Source: Aphanothece sacrum FPU1 (GTDB taxonomy: Bacteria; Cyanobacteriota; Cyanobacteriia; Cyanobacteriales; Microcystaceae). Taken from it: a stretch of 64,000 nt of DNA. Each line of letters starts with the position of its first letter. Within the stretch, counting starts at the first letter, position 1. The notes below the pieces were generated by a model that had not been told where the DNA came from, searched no databases, and saw only the letters and a program-made list of their open reading frames with translations. The DNA lies in contig NZ_BDQK01000013.1 of assembly GCF_003864295.1 (NCBI RefSeq), forward strand, positions 620,001-684,000. The letters are read 5' to 3'. Below, in pieces: positions 42,016-49,859 of the stretch. Made by a program: the position numbers and the translations under genes.

Positions 42016-42507
42016 ATGTTTAAAAAACTGTTCTGGAGAGGGTTTGTCGGTGCTATTTTTCCTATCTTTTTATTAGGGGGATTGCCAGCATATAGCCAAA
42101 CACAACCCCTTCTTGCTCAAGCGAATTCCCAAACCAACTCTTTAAAGAGTTTAAGTAAAGAAGATTTACAAAAATTCGCTCAAGCTGTCAAAAAACTCCA
42201 AGCACTCGAAGAAGATGCTCAACGGAAAATGGCTGAAGCTGTAAAGGCTCAAGGGATGACACCAGAACGGTTTATGGAAATCGGCAAAAGTGAAAATCCC
42301 ACTAGTAGTAATATTAACGCTGCCGAACAAGAGAAATTTACCAAAGCTTTAGCCCAAGTCAAGAAAATCATTGAGGAGGATAAGGTCAAGAAACAAGAAG
42401 CAGTACAAACAAGCGGATTAAATATTGACCAGTTTAATGAGATGGCTCAAGCTATCCGAAAAGATCCCGCTCTACAAGAACAAGTTCGTAAACTTTTAGG
42501 TAGTTAA
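42016..42507 (+). CDS. Exported DUF4168 protein
   Basis: I take the ATG at 42016 (163 residues) rather than the TTG nine codons upstream, because it leads straight into a signal peptide (MFKKLFWRGFVGAIFPIFL, cleavage near AYSQ). The mature region contains two similar helical units: LSKEDLQKFAQAVKKLQALEEDAQRKMAEAVKAQGMTPERFMEI and EQEKFTKALAQVKKIIEEDKVKKQEAVQTSGLNIDQFNEMAQAI. This pair of helices with the (G)xTxExFxEI pattern is the DUF4168 family, widespread in cyanobacteria and some other bacteria and of unknown function. It is probably periplasmic. It ends just before a repeat-rich gap. Confidence 0.88.
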   Translation: MFKKLFWRGFVGAIFPIFLLGGLPAYSQTQPLLAQANSQTNSLKSLSKEDLQKFAQAVKKLQALEEDAQRKMAEAVKAQGMTPERFMEIGKSENPTSSNINAAEQEKFTKALAQVKKIIEEDKVKKQEAVQTSGLNIDQFNEMAQAIRKDPALQEQVRKLLGS

Positions 42508-42579
42508 AAAGGCGTTCAGTATAGGTTACATCTGAGGGCTTAATGGTATTCATTAGTGTCAACTTAGTCCCAAACGCCG

Positions 42580-42665
42580 ACAGGCTAAAGCCTGTGGCTA
42601 TACCAACAAAGTCCGACGAGCGCAGACTTTACTTTAACATTAGCCTGTGTAGACAGGCTTTGTAC
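42580..42665. repeat. Hairpin-rich repeat fragment, degenerate
   Basis: GACAGGCTAAAGCCTGTGGC, then AAGTCCGACGAGCGC and AGCCTGTGTAGACAGGCTTT. It shares blocks with 34485-34569, 48680-48740 and the MITE-like interiors. Confidence 0.6.
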
Positions 42666-42755
42666 AGTTAACCCCACCCTTGGCAGGGTGTGGGTGGGAT
42701 AGTGAGAAAGCTTGCACCCCGTCAAGTTTCGCCTTAAGTTGACACCGATGAATGG

Positions 42756-42875
42756 TAAGCTGTTGTGCATTTAAACTGCTTATTGGTTAAATGCAAGAAA
42801 AAAGCTACAATCCTCTTCCCTTTTGCTTTTTGCCTTTTGCCTTGCTAAAACGCATTGTAAATGCGTTTTAGCTTA
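42756..42875. repeat. About 115-bp dispersed element, copy 1
   Basis: It begins TAAGCTGTTGTGCATTTAAA and ends TTTTAGCTTATT, with CTTTTTGCCTTTTGCCTTGC and a CGCATT...AATGCG hairpin inside. Same orientation and strongly similar to 58745-58857. Confidence 0.75.
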
Positions 42876-42942
42876 TTAAGCCCCTACTGCTAAACTCCTT
42901 AATTCTCATTTTCTGTAAAGCTGTCGTAGAACGACGGGGTTT

Positions 42943-44622
42943 TTACCCAAAATTTTCTATGACAAATTCAAAAAGTTGACCATCAGGACTGCCAAACTGA
43001 AGTTGTGTTCCTGAAATTAAAGGAACCTCTTGACGGTGAACTCTCTGCCACCCTTCTTCCCCAGAAATCAAGGTTCCAAAACGAGAAAAATCTCGTAAAT
43101 AATAAGTATAATTATCCTGTTGAGTGCTTCCAGATTCCCGACAAATGATTTCAGCATGATGCTGACTGACCCATTGTTCAGGAATCACTAAATCGTTTCC
43201 AGGAAGACGGCCTACTCGTATTAATCCGCCAAAAATTTGACAAATATAATCTTTTCGGTCAACATAACGGATATAAGCCACAGGAGGAATGCTCCTATTC
43301 ACCGTGGGTAGTTGGGTAATATCCTCAAGGGGCGAAACCAGTTTTCCATCAAATTCTGGGTGCATATAGAGGATGGGTAATGTCCAAGCGGGTTGGTTAA
43401 ACTTATAGAGAGTCAGTAATTGTTGTCTGGCAATTCTGACGGCCTCATCAATGGGTTTACCTTGGGTTAAAGCTTTGGTAAAGGATTGAATAAAGGTTAA
43501 GGCTTCTCGATCTGCAATAGAATCTCGCATGGCTAAAACTGCCGGGACACCATGATGAAGCAAGACTTCCGCTAAACTGCTACGTTCAATGGTTTTTGCT
43601 CCATAGCGATCAGGTTGCGCCCCCCAACAAGCGTTAAATACCGCTAAGGTAATCTTATTTCGGATCAGGATTTGAGCTAATTCTGTGCCATTAATTTCCG
43701 CTTGGGGGCCTAAAAAGAGTAAACCGCCATCAGGGGCTGGCATACCGTGGCCAGCATAAAAAATTACGTTATACTTGCCTGTATCTAGGGTCTCAATCAG
43801 TTGTTCAGGAGTAGGTTGAATGAGGGGATGCACCTGAACACAAACAAACTTCTGCGGGGGGTTTAACCCGTGGGCAACTAAGGCACTTTGTTGTATGAGT
43901 TGAGCTAAAAGGGCCGCTTCTCTTTCTAAATCTAGTTCATTAGATGATGAATGATCCAATATATTTGATAGGGTTATCCCTGCTTCGGTTTTGTTAACCA
44001 CTTCTTGGAGAATCCTTTGACAGGGATGGACTTTTTGCCCTAATACCAACAAAATATTGACGGCTTCTTCTACTTTTGGTAAGACTAAGGGATCAACATT
44101 GTTGGTGGTTCGACTAAATAAAATTTGGGAATTGAGAGAAATAGCTTGTTTTCCTACCTCTAGCTGCATAATTTCCCAAGGTAGGGGAACTAAATCCGGT
44201 TCTCGAATCTCTAGGCGTAGTCTTAAGGGCCGATATTGTCCCAAGGCTAAACCATGACTTTGGGCAAAACTCTGGGAAATTGGCCCATTAAATAACCATT
44301 TACCTAAATTTATTCCTAATTCCTGCATTAACTGCCCCCCGTAACTCTCTGTTGGGTTAGAAAAGGCAAAGGTTAAGGGGGGTAAATAACTGTCTAAGAC
44401 TTCGTGGGTGACGGGAAAATGAGGTTCTCCTTGAGGAGAAAACATTTCTTGCCAAGCTAACCACTTTCTGGTTAAGCTTTCTGACCATCGGCAGTCATGG
44501 TGAACATATCCCCCTGGTAAGGGAGAATGAGTTACCCAAATGGCAAAGCTATCTGAACCGGCCGTTTTTAAAGGGGCGATCGCTAAAGTTAGACAAGGAG
44601 TTAGATCGACAGCCATTCCCAT
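42943..44622 (-). CDS. CHAT-FHA protein: caspase-like protease domain with phosphopeptide-binding tail
   Basis: The 559-residue protein has a CHAT (caspase HetF-associated with TPR) domain over about residues 185-420. Its catalytic His292 lies in VIFYAGHGMP and Cys332 in AVFNACWG, both intact. A C-terminal FHA domain (about 455-555) carries LIRVGRLPGNDLVI, SQHHAEI and RDFSRFGTLISG. The N-terminal 180 residues are of unknown type. The CHAT fold is a clan CD protease used in developmental, gasdermin-type and CRISPR-associated cleavage systems. FHA binds phosphothreonine. This predicts a protease recruited or activated by Ser/Thr phosphorylation; substrate unknown. No adjacent gasdermin- or kinase-like gene is seen. 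Confidence 0.88.
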   Translation of the reverse strand: MGMAVDLTPCLTLAIAPLKTAGSDSFAIWVTHSPLPGGYVHHDCRWSESLTRKWLAWQEMFSPQGEPHFPVTHEVLDSYLPPLTFAFSNPTESYGGQLMQELGINLGKWLFNGPISQSFAQSHGLALGQYRPLRLRLEIREPDLVPLPWEIMQLEVGKQAISLNSQILFSRTTNNVDPLVLPKVEEAVNILLVLGQKVHPCQRILQEVVNKTEAGITLSNILDHSSSNELDLEREAALLAQLIQQSALVAHGLNPPQKFVCVQVHPLIQPTPEQLIETLDTGKYNVIFYAGHGMPAPDGGLLFLGPQAEINGTELAQILIRNKITLAVFNACWGAQPDRYGAKTIERSSLAEVLLHHGVPAVLAMRDSIADREALTFIQSFTKALTQGKPIDEAVRIARQQLLTLYKFNQPAWTLPILYMHPEFDGKLVSPLEDITQLPTVNRSIPPVAYIRYVDRKDYICQIFGGLIRVGRLPGNDLVIPEQWVSQHHAEIICRESGSTQQDNYTYYLRDFSRFGTLISGEEGWQRVHRQEVPLISGTQLQFGSPDGQLFEFVIENFG

Positions 44623-44823
44623 CGTTTTAATTAATCAATACCCAAACATTGTGACATATTTTGACTCTTAATGGCTACCTGAATCAACCTTCAACAATTG
44701 ATAATTGATAATGGATAATTTATTAATAATTATTTACCTGTCTAAACTGGTTTCACCTTTACATATCAGTTTAAAATGCTATATCATAAGTGATATTTAG
44801 GTTATTATCTCAGGAATATTATT

Positions 44824-45285
44824 ATGAGTCTTGATTCACTTCAGGCCATCCCTGGAATAGCTTCAGGCAGTTTGCGCCGAGTTCATCATATTGCTTTAAA
44901 TGTTAAAGATATGAAAAATTCTTGTCATTTTTATAGACAAATTTTAGGGCTTCATCAATTAACAGGAGAGGAAGTACCTAGCACCTTAAAAAAACTGGTT
45001 GCTGAAGGAAAAGTTAACAATTTTATGACTCCTGATGGGACAATTTTAGATTTATTTTGGGAACCAGATTTATTGCCCCCTAACCCTGATCCGAGTCATC
45101 AATTCACCCGCGCTAATCATTTAGCCTTTGATATTGCACCTGAATTATTTGAGCAAGCAGTGGAAATCTTAAAACAAAATAAAGTTGTAATTGATCATGG
45201 GCCGGTTAGTCGTCCAACAGGTAGGGGAATTTATTTTTATGATCCCGATGGCTTTTTATTAGAAATTCGCTGCGATCCTATTTAA
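44824..45285 (+). CDS. VOC-superfamily protein (glyoxalase/dioxygenase fold)
   Basis: The 153-residue protein has the paired beta-alpha-beta-beta-beta modules of the vicinal oxygen chelate fold. RVHHIALNVKDMKNSCHFYRQILGLH opens module one, and ANHLAFDIAPELFEQAVEILKQNKV opens module two. The end GRGIYFYDPDGFLLEIRCDPI supplies the last metal ligand Glu. His and Glu ligands appear in place (HHIAL, NHLAF, LLEIR). Members include glyoxalase I, extradiol dioxygenases and fosfomycin-resistance enzymes, and the sequence does not decide among them. It is divergent from the CHAT-FHA gene. Confidence 0.87.
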   Translation: MSLDSLQAIPGIASGSLRRVHHIALNVKDMKNSCHFYRQILGLHQLTGEEVPSTLKKLVAEGKVNNFMTPDGTILDLFWEPDLLPPNPDPSHQFTRANHLAFDIAPELFEQAVEILKQNKVVIDHGPVSRPTGRGIYFYDPDGFLLEIRCDPI

Positions 45286-45518
45286 TAATTGATAATTGCA
45301 CAAGCTCAAATAGTCTTTAATTCAGCGTTATCTTTGACTTATGTACGGGTTGGTTTATCTAATATATTTGTTGAAAACCAGCAATTGTGATTAAAAACCC
45401 GCCCCTACCATTTATTACTTATTACTTAGATCTAGTAAGACTATTAAGTTCTCAGAACTGAGATAAACTATGGGGAAGTGATCCAGAATCTTCTCACCTG
45501 ATCTAATCTTCTTAGACA

Positions 45519-46493
45519 ATGTGCATTCAATCTAAATCAAGTGTACGGGTAACATCATCAACAGTTGAAGTATTAACACCAACGGCGATCGCTCTGGGTA
45601 ACTTTGACGGTATACACTTAGGACATCAACAAGTCTTAGCTCCTATTTTATACCCTCCAGAGACCATATTATCCCTTAAATCCCCTCCTTATCCTACTAT
45701 CGTTACTTTTACTCCCCATCCTCAAGAATTTTTTAGTGGACAACCACGACAACTCTTAACCCCTCTATGGGAAAAGGTACAACACTTAGAACAGCTAGGT
45801 ATAGTTCAGTTAGTACAATTGCCTTTTGATCGAGAATTAGCGGTTTTGAGTCCTCAAGAGTTTGTGGCTAATATTTTAGTTAAGCAACTCCAAACTAAAA
45901 CCATTAGTATTGGTCAAGATTTTCGCTTTGGACGGGGACGAATGGGAACGGCCGAAGATTTACAAGAAATTGCCGCATCTTTTGGGGTATCTGTCCATAT
46001 TACCTCCCTTAAAACCGATGATTCTCCCTCGACTACCCGTATCAGCAGTTCTTTGATTCGTCAGTGCTTAACTGATGGGAATATTCCTCAAGCCAATCTG
46101 ATGTTAGGTTATTCTTATAGTTTAATCGGGACTGTTGTTCCTGGACAACAAATGGGCCGAACTTTGGGATTTCCCACCGCTAATCTCAAACTACCCTCAA
46201 ATAAATTTATCCCCCGTCATGGGGTCTATTGTGTCCGAGTTTATTTAGAAACTCAACAGATGGTTAATGGAGTAATAAATATTGGCCATCGTCCTACCCT
46301 TAATGGACAAATTCCCACAATAGAAGTGCATTTATTAGATTGGTCGGGGGATTTATATCAACAAACATTAACAGTAACTTTAGAAAAATTTTTACGTCCT
46401 GAACGGAGATTTCCTTCTTTAGAAGCTTTAAAGGAGCAAATTACATCAGATTGTCATCTAGCTAGAAAATTTCTTGAGGAACTAAATAAGTAG
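45519..46493 (+). CDS. ribF: Bifunctional riboflavin kinase/FAD synthetase
   Basis: RibF phosphorylates riboflavin to FMN and adenylates FMN to FAD. The 324-residue protein has the N-terminal FAD synthetase domain with IALGNFDGIHLGHQQVL and VTFTPHPQEFF, and GQDFRFGRGRMGTAEDL further on. Then comes the C-terminal riboflavin kinase domain with GTVVPGQQMGRTLGFPTANLKL and GVYCVRVYLETQQMVNGVINIGHRPTLNG. Both halves are complete and the length is normal. A riboflavin biosynthesis partner (ribBA) is elsewhere in the window at 50921. Nothing unusual at the start: ATG at 45519. Confidence 0.96.
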   Translation: MCIQSKSSVRVTSSTVEVLTPTAIALGNFDGIHLGHQQVLAPILYPPETILSLKSPPYPTIVTFTPHPQEFFSGQPRQLLTPLWEKVQHLEQLGIVQLVQLPFDRELAVLSPQEFVANILVKQLQTKTISIGQDFRFGRGRMGTAEDLQEIAASFGVSVHITSLKTDDSPSTTRISSSLIRQCLTDGNIPQANLMLGYSYSLIGTVVPGQQMGRTLGFPTANLKLPSNKFIPRHGVYCVRVYLETQQMVNGVINIGHRPTLNGQIPTIEVHLLDWSGDLYQQTLTVTLEKFLRPERRFPSLEALKEQITSDCHLARKFLEELNK

Positions 46494-46663
46494 TGTATTA
46501 AGTAAGCATACAAATTTACCGTTATCAAACCTCAACATCATCTTCAATTTATCCCCAATCCCTAACCTCATTAGAAATTCTAGGAGACAGACTGTAAACT
46601 TTAAACTCAAATTTGGGCAACCTATACTTGAACCCTCATACCATCACCCTGAAAATAATCCCT

Positions 46664-47584
46664 ATGAGAGATAAAATAGCTGCCCTCAAGGATAATCTAA
46701 GTCGTACCATTGTCGGCAAAGATAAACCCATTCGTCTTGTCATTATTGCTCTTTTAAGTGGAGGACACGCTCTCTTAGAAGACGTTCCAGGGGTAGGTAA
46801 AACCTTATTAGCTAAATCTTTAGCTCGTTCCATTAATGGACGGTTTCAACGGGTTCAATGTACCCCAGATTTGCTCCCTAGTGATGTTACCGGAACCAAT
46901 ATTTGGAACCCCAGTAGTCGGGAATTTGAATTTTTACCTGGCCCTGTCTTTGCGAATGTTTTATTAGCTGATGAAATCAACCGCGCAACTCCCCGTACTC
47001 AGTCTGCTTTATTGGAAGTGATGGAAGAAAAGCAAGTAACTGTAGATGGAGAACCTCGCAAAGTTCCTCAACCTTTCTTTGTTATTGCTACCCAAAACCC
47101 TATTGAATATCAAGGTACTTTCCCTCTCCCTGAAGCGCAAATGGATCGCTTTACCGTGTCTTTGAGTATGGGTTATCCCAGTGCTGCTGAAGAACTTCTG
47201 ATGTTACAAAAACAACTCCATCAAGTGAATGTGGATGAGTTGGAACCCTGTATTTCCCTAGACGATGTGCGAGAATTACAACGTCTGACGAGTCAGGTGA
47301 AAGTAACCCGTTCTTTGCAACAATATATGCTTGATATTGTCCGCACTTCCCGTGAAGATGAGGAAATTAGTTTAGGAGTTAGTCCCAGGGGAACAGTTGC
47401 CCTACAAAGAGCAACTCAAGCTTTAGCTTTCTTGGAAGAACGCGATTATGCTATTCCTGATGATGTTAAGTTTGTCGCACCTCATGTCCTATCCCATCGG
47501 TTAACTACTACTAGTGGCCGTCCACCTAAAGCAATCGTCGAAAGATTGTTAAGATCAGTTATGGTAGAATCCGTAGCCGCTTAA
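46664..47584 (+). CDS. MoxR-family AAA+ ATPase
   Basis: I start at the ATG at 46664 (306 residues); the longer frame to 46613 begins with TTG. Walker A is VPGVGKTL (41-48) and Walker B NVLLADEINR (98-107). The sensor regions are PFFVIATQNPIEYQGTFPLPEAQMDRF and SPRGTVALQRATQAL. This is the MoxR type of AAA+ chaperone, usually working with von Willebrand A-domain proteins in maturation of metalloenzymes. No VWA gene is adjacent. Instead, a membrane-anchored diheme cytochrome gene starts nine bases after the stop. That arrangement suggests it may help assemble or regulate the cytochrome, which is inference. Confidence 0.93.
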   Translation: MRDKIAALKDNLSRTIVGKDKPIRLVIIALLSGGHALLEDVPGVGKTLLAKSLARSINGRFQRVQCTPDLLPSDVTGTNIWNPSSREFEFLPGPVFANVLLADEINRATPRTQSALLEVMEEKQVTVDGEPRKVPQPFFVIATQNPIEYQGTFPLPEAQMDRFTVSLSMGYPSAAEELLMLQKQLHQVNVDELEPCISLDDVRELQRLTSQVKVTRSLQQYMLDIVRTSREDEEISLGVSPRGTVALQRATQALAFLEERDYAIPDDVKFVAPHVLSHRLTTTSGRPPKAIVERLLRSVMVESVAA

Positions 47585-47592
47585 CGTTTCTC

Positions 47593-48105
47593 ATGGTCAA
47601 GTTTTCTCGATGGTTTAGTCCTTTATCTTTAATTGTTGTCTTGGCGATCGCTCTCTGGTCGATTAGTGTCGGTTGGGAGATCACTCAGGCCCTAGAACCG
47701 ATCGCCCAATTAACTAATGAGGATAACCCAAGGTTTGAAGCAGGTCGTTCTATGTATATCGAAACCTGTGGTAGTTGTCACATTCCCATTCCTCCAGAGG
47801 TGCTACCTATCGAAACTTGGAAAAAGTTGTTAGAAAAACCTAATGACCATTATGGAACCTCTGTTCCGAATGTTATTCGTCTGAGTCAATTATTGATTTG
47901 GGACTATGTAAAAACCTTTTCTCGTCCTTTGTCTACGGATGAACCAAAACCTTTTTATGTGGGCCAATCTCGTTATTTTAAGGCCCTTCATCCCCGTGTT
48001 AAGTTTACTGAACCTATTACTAATAAAAATTGTATTGTTTGTCATCCAGGGGTCAAGGATTTTGATTTTCGTTCCCTAACTCCTGAATGGGAAAATTCCC
48101 CTTAA
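47593..48105 (+). CDS. Membrane-anchored diheme cytochrome c
   Basis: The 170-residue protein begins with an N-terminal membrane segment (LSLIVVLAIALWSISVGWEI, about 11-30) that anchors it with the rest in the periplasm or lumen. Two heme-attachment motifs are present: CGSCH at 59-63 (C59, C62, H63) and CIVCH at 147-151. Spacing of about 85 residues between them is longer than in class I diheme proteins. A distal Met or His is not obvious. It probably passes electrons between membrane complexes or to an unknown partner. The start is nine bases after the MoxR stop. The last 45 bases of the gene recur at 49668-49716. Confidence 0.88.
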   Translation: MVKFSRWFSPLSLIVVLAIALWSISVGWEITQALEPIAQLTNEDNPRFEAGRSMYIETCGSCHIPIPPEVLPIETWKKLLEKPNDHYGTSVPNVIRLSQLLIWDYVKTFSRPLSTDEPKPFYVGQSRYFKALHPRVKFTEPITNKNCIVCHPGVKDFDFRSLTPEWENSP

Positions 48106-48145
48106 AGAAGATAAGCAGTAAAATAAGTAAGATTTTCCCTTAATT

Positions 48146-48634
48146 TTATGGATAAAAATCCTCATCTGATAATTGTATTGGTGTAAAAGGACATTCTCTG
48201 GGATACTCAGATTCTTGAGGTTTTCTAACCCCAAAATCAGCCCTTTTACCCTGTTTAATAGCTAAAGTTCGGCCTCGTTCATAAGCTTCCTTAATTCCTT
48301 CCTGTAAATAGGATTGTAATGAGGGTATTTTAGCTAAATCAAATATCAATCTACTTCGATGTTCATCTACTGAATCATACCAACTTTTTTTCATTGATTC
48401 TGGGGCATCATGCTGAACTTTTAGCTTAAGTAAATGGGCAATTAGTATCATTAAATGACTGACTAATGCTTTTTTTTCTGATTTTCCCATCTCCTCTAAT
48501 TCTTCCAATAAATTTTCCCAATCTACTTCATTAAATCGGTTTTCTTGTATTTGCTTTTTAGTAGTTTCTATCCATTGATTAAAGTCTTCTTCATGGAGTT
48601 TTTTTAGTTTCATACTTGATCCATGACTTTTCAT
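48146..48634 (-). CDS. DUF29 family protein
   Basis: The 162-residue protein is all-helical. The HEEDFNQWIETTKKQIQENRFNEVDWENLLEELEEMGKSEKKALVSHLMILIAHLLKLKVQ stretch is the core of DUF29, a family much expanded in cyanobacteria. The later YEWQPE-like region is replaced by SWYDSVDEHRSRLIFDLAKIPSLQSYL. Role is unknown. I keep the ATG at 48634, which has AGAGAG upstream; an ATG seven codons inside is possible. The stop converges on the cytochrome gene after 40 bases. A fragment of the hairpin-rich repeat lies beyond its start. Confidence 0.85.
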   Translation of the reverse strand: MKSHGSSMKLKKLHEEDFNQWIETTKKQIQENRFNEVDWENLLEELEEMGKSEKKALVSHLMILIAHLLKLKVQHDAPESMKKSWYDSVDEHRSRLIFDLAKIPSLQSYLQEGIKEAYERGRTLAIKQGKRADFGVRKPQESEYPRECPFTPIQLSDEDFYP

Positions 48635-48679
48635 TTAGATACTCTCTAAATTTTCATTTATTATTATACTAAGGATTTA

Positions 48680-48740
48680 ATGAATACAGGCTAAAGCCTT
48701 ATTCTATAAGAACAAAGGCTGTCTACACAGCCTAATTCTA
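48680..48740. repeat. Hairpin-rich repeat fragment
   Basis: ACAGGCTAAAGCCTTATTC, then AAAGGCTGTCTACACAGCCT; near identical to the block at 34485-34550. Upstream of the DUF29 gene. Confidence 0.65.
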
Positions 48741-48864
48741 AGTCTGGGTGGTCATAATTAAAGTCAGAATAGAAAATTTTGTATTAATAGCTTTAGCCCT
48801 TATTATACAAAGCTTTCAATCCCTGAAGGGAACCTACTACAAACATTCGTTTATTTATAGCCAC

Positions 48865-49632
48865 CTACTTAAATTGAGCCAAAAAAGGAATTAACATAGG
48901 AACTTCACGGCGATAATTTTCATAGGTTTCACCATGAATTTTAATTAAATCTTTTTCCTCTAATTGAATGGCAATTAAAATATAAATGGTCGTAATGATA
49001 GCAAAAACAAGATGAGCAACTGTCATCCTAGGAGTCATCCAAAAAGCGAAGAACCAACCCACATAGAGAGGATGACGAACATATTTATATAATCCAGGAG
49101 TTTTGAATTCTAAAAATGTATAATCCTTCCCTCGTAAATAAAGATAAACTTGTCGCAGTCCAAAGAGATCAAAATGATTGATTAAAAAGGTAGAAATTAG
49201 GACAATAACCCAACCTAAACCAAACAGGGATAATAAAATAATACGTCCCCCTAAATTATTGATATTCCAAATAATTCCCCCCATAGGTTGCCACTGCCAA
49301 AAAAGTAATAATAAAGCTAAGCTAGAAAACAAAACATAAGTGCTGCGTTCCATGGGTTCAAAAATAAATTTTGTCCACCAAGTTTTGAATTTTTGTCGCG
49401 CCATTAAACTATGTTGAACAGCAAATATGCCTAATAAAGTCACATTAATTAATAATGCTTTTACTAAAGGAATTTCAGGGGAGGAGTCTATAGATTTAGG
49501 TACAATAATATTACATAGAAAAGAAATTGCGTAGAGAAAAATTGCCAAAAAGATAACATAAGAAATTATGCCATAAATAAAGACTATAATTTTGGCTAGG
49601 CTAATGGTTTTTGCTTCTGGTTGTTGCATCAT
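48865..49632 (-). CDS. mddA: Methanethiol S-methyltransferase-like membrane enzyme
   Basis: This 255-residue, five-to-six-helix membrane protein resembles MddA, which methylates methanethiol with SAM to make dimethyl sulfide. Typical blocks are AVQHSLMARQKFKTWWTKFIFEPMERSTYVLFSSLALLLLFWQWQP and the NnrU/ICMT-like C-terminus GLYKYVRHPLYVGWFFAFW...EEKDLIKIHGETYENYRREVPMLIPF. The RHP and EE-GETYENYRREVP motifs bind SAM in this superfamily. Other isoprenylcysteine-type methyltransferases share this C-terminus, but the AVQHSLMAR block is diagnostic for MddA. It is a single-gene unit whose leader contains a copy of the cytochrome gene's 3' end. Confidence 0.8.
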   Translation of the reverse strand: MMQQPEAKTISLAKIIVFIYGIISYVIFLAIFLYAISFLCNIIVPKSIDSSPEIPLVKALLINVTLLGIFAVQHSLMARQKFKTWWTKFIFEPMERSTYVLFSSLALLLLFWQWQPMGGIIWNINNLGGRIILLSLFGLGWVIVLISTFLINHFDLFGLRQVYLYLRGKDYTFLEFKTPGLYKYVRHPLYVGWFFAFWMTPRMTVAHLVFAIITTIYILIAIQLEEKDLIKIHGETYENYRREVPMLIPFLAQFK

Positions 49633-49667
49633 GAAAATTATAAATTAACTAATAATTTAGTGCATTA

Positions 49668-49716
49668 GGATTTTGATTTTCGTTCCGTAACTCCTGAATG
49701 GTAAAATTCACCATAA
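49668..49716. repeat. Duplicated 3' end of the diheme cytochrome gene
   Basis: GGATTTTGATTTTCGTTCCG and TAACTCCTGAATGGTAAAATT match 48057-48105, the last codons of the cytochrome c gene, with about four mismatches. Same orientation, 1.6 kb away, beyond the mddA start. Confidence 0.8.
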
Positions 49717-49801
49717 TTAATCCAAATTAATTATATGAAAAAACAAAAATCTTTTAAACAAAAATCAATCACCCCCATTTGAACAAACACTGATTTTATT
49801 A

Positions 49802-49840
49802 TTGAGTTCTCCCTGTGGTTTTAGCACAGGGAGAACTCAA
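49802..49840. terminator. Strong hairpin after the PEP-CTERM gene
   Basis: TTGAGTTCTCCCTGTG pairs perfectly with CACAGGGAGAACTCAA around a seven-base loop. It is placed 19 bases after the stop of the minus-strand gene at 49860, so it is its likely terminator, though no long T run follows. Confidence 0.7.
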
Positions 49841-49859
49841 AGGTTTTAGTTTGTTCGCC

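Larger units (their letters stand above)
42508..42942. other. Repeat-rich intergenic stretch
   Basis: The 435-base gap holds a degenerate hairpin block (42580-42665), a C-rich palindrome CCCCACCC...GTGGGTGGG at about 42672-42696 and a repeat element (42756-42875). Small frames here are repeat sequence, not genes. Confidence 0.6.

Noticed and set aside
42585-42770. A 61-codon minus-strand frame in the repeat-rich gap
   Set aside because: It consists of hairpin repeat blocks and the C-rich palindrome, so it is not a conserved gene.
48813-48840. A single CTTTCAATCCCTGAAGGGA-like sequence resembling a cyanobacterial CRISPR repeat
   Set aside because: Only one copy is present, with no regularly spaced second repeat, spacers or cas genes nearby. 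The similarity rests on a small palindrome TCCCTGAAGGGA.
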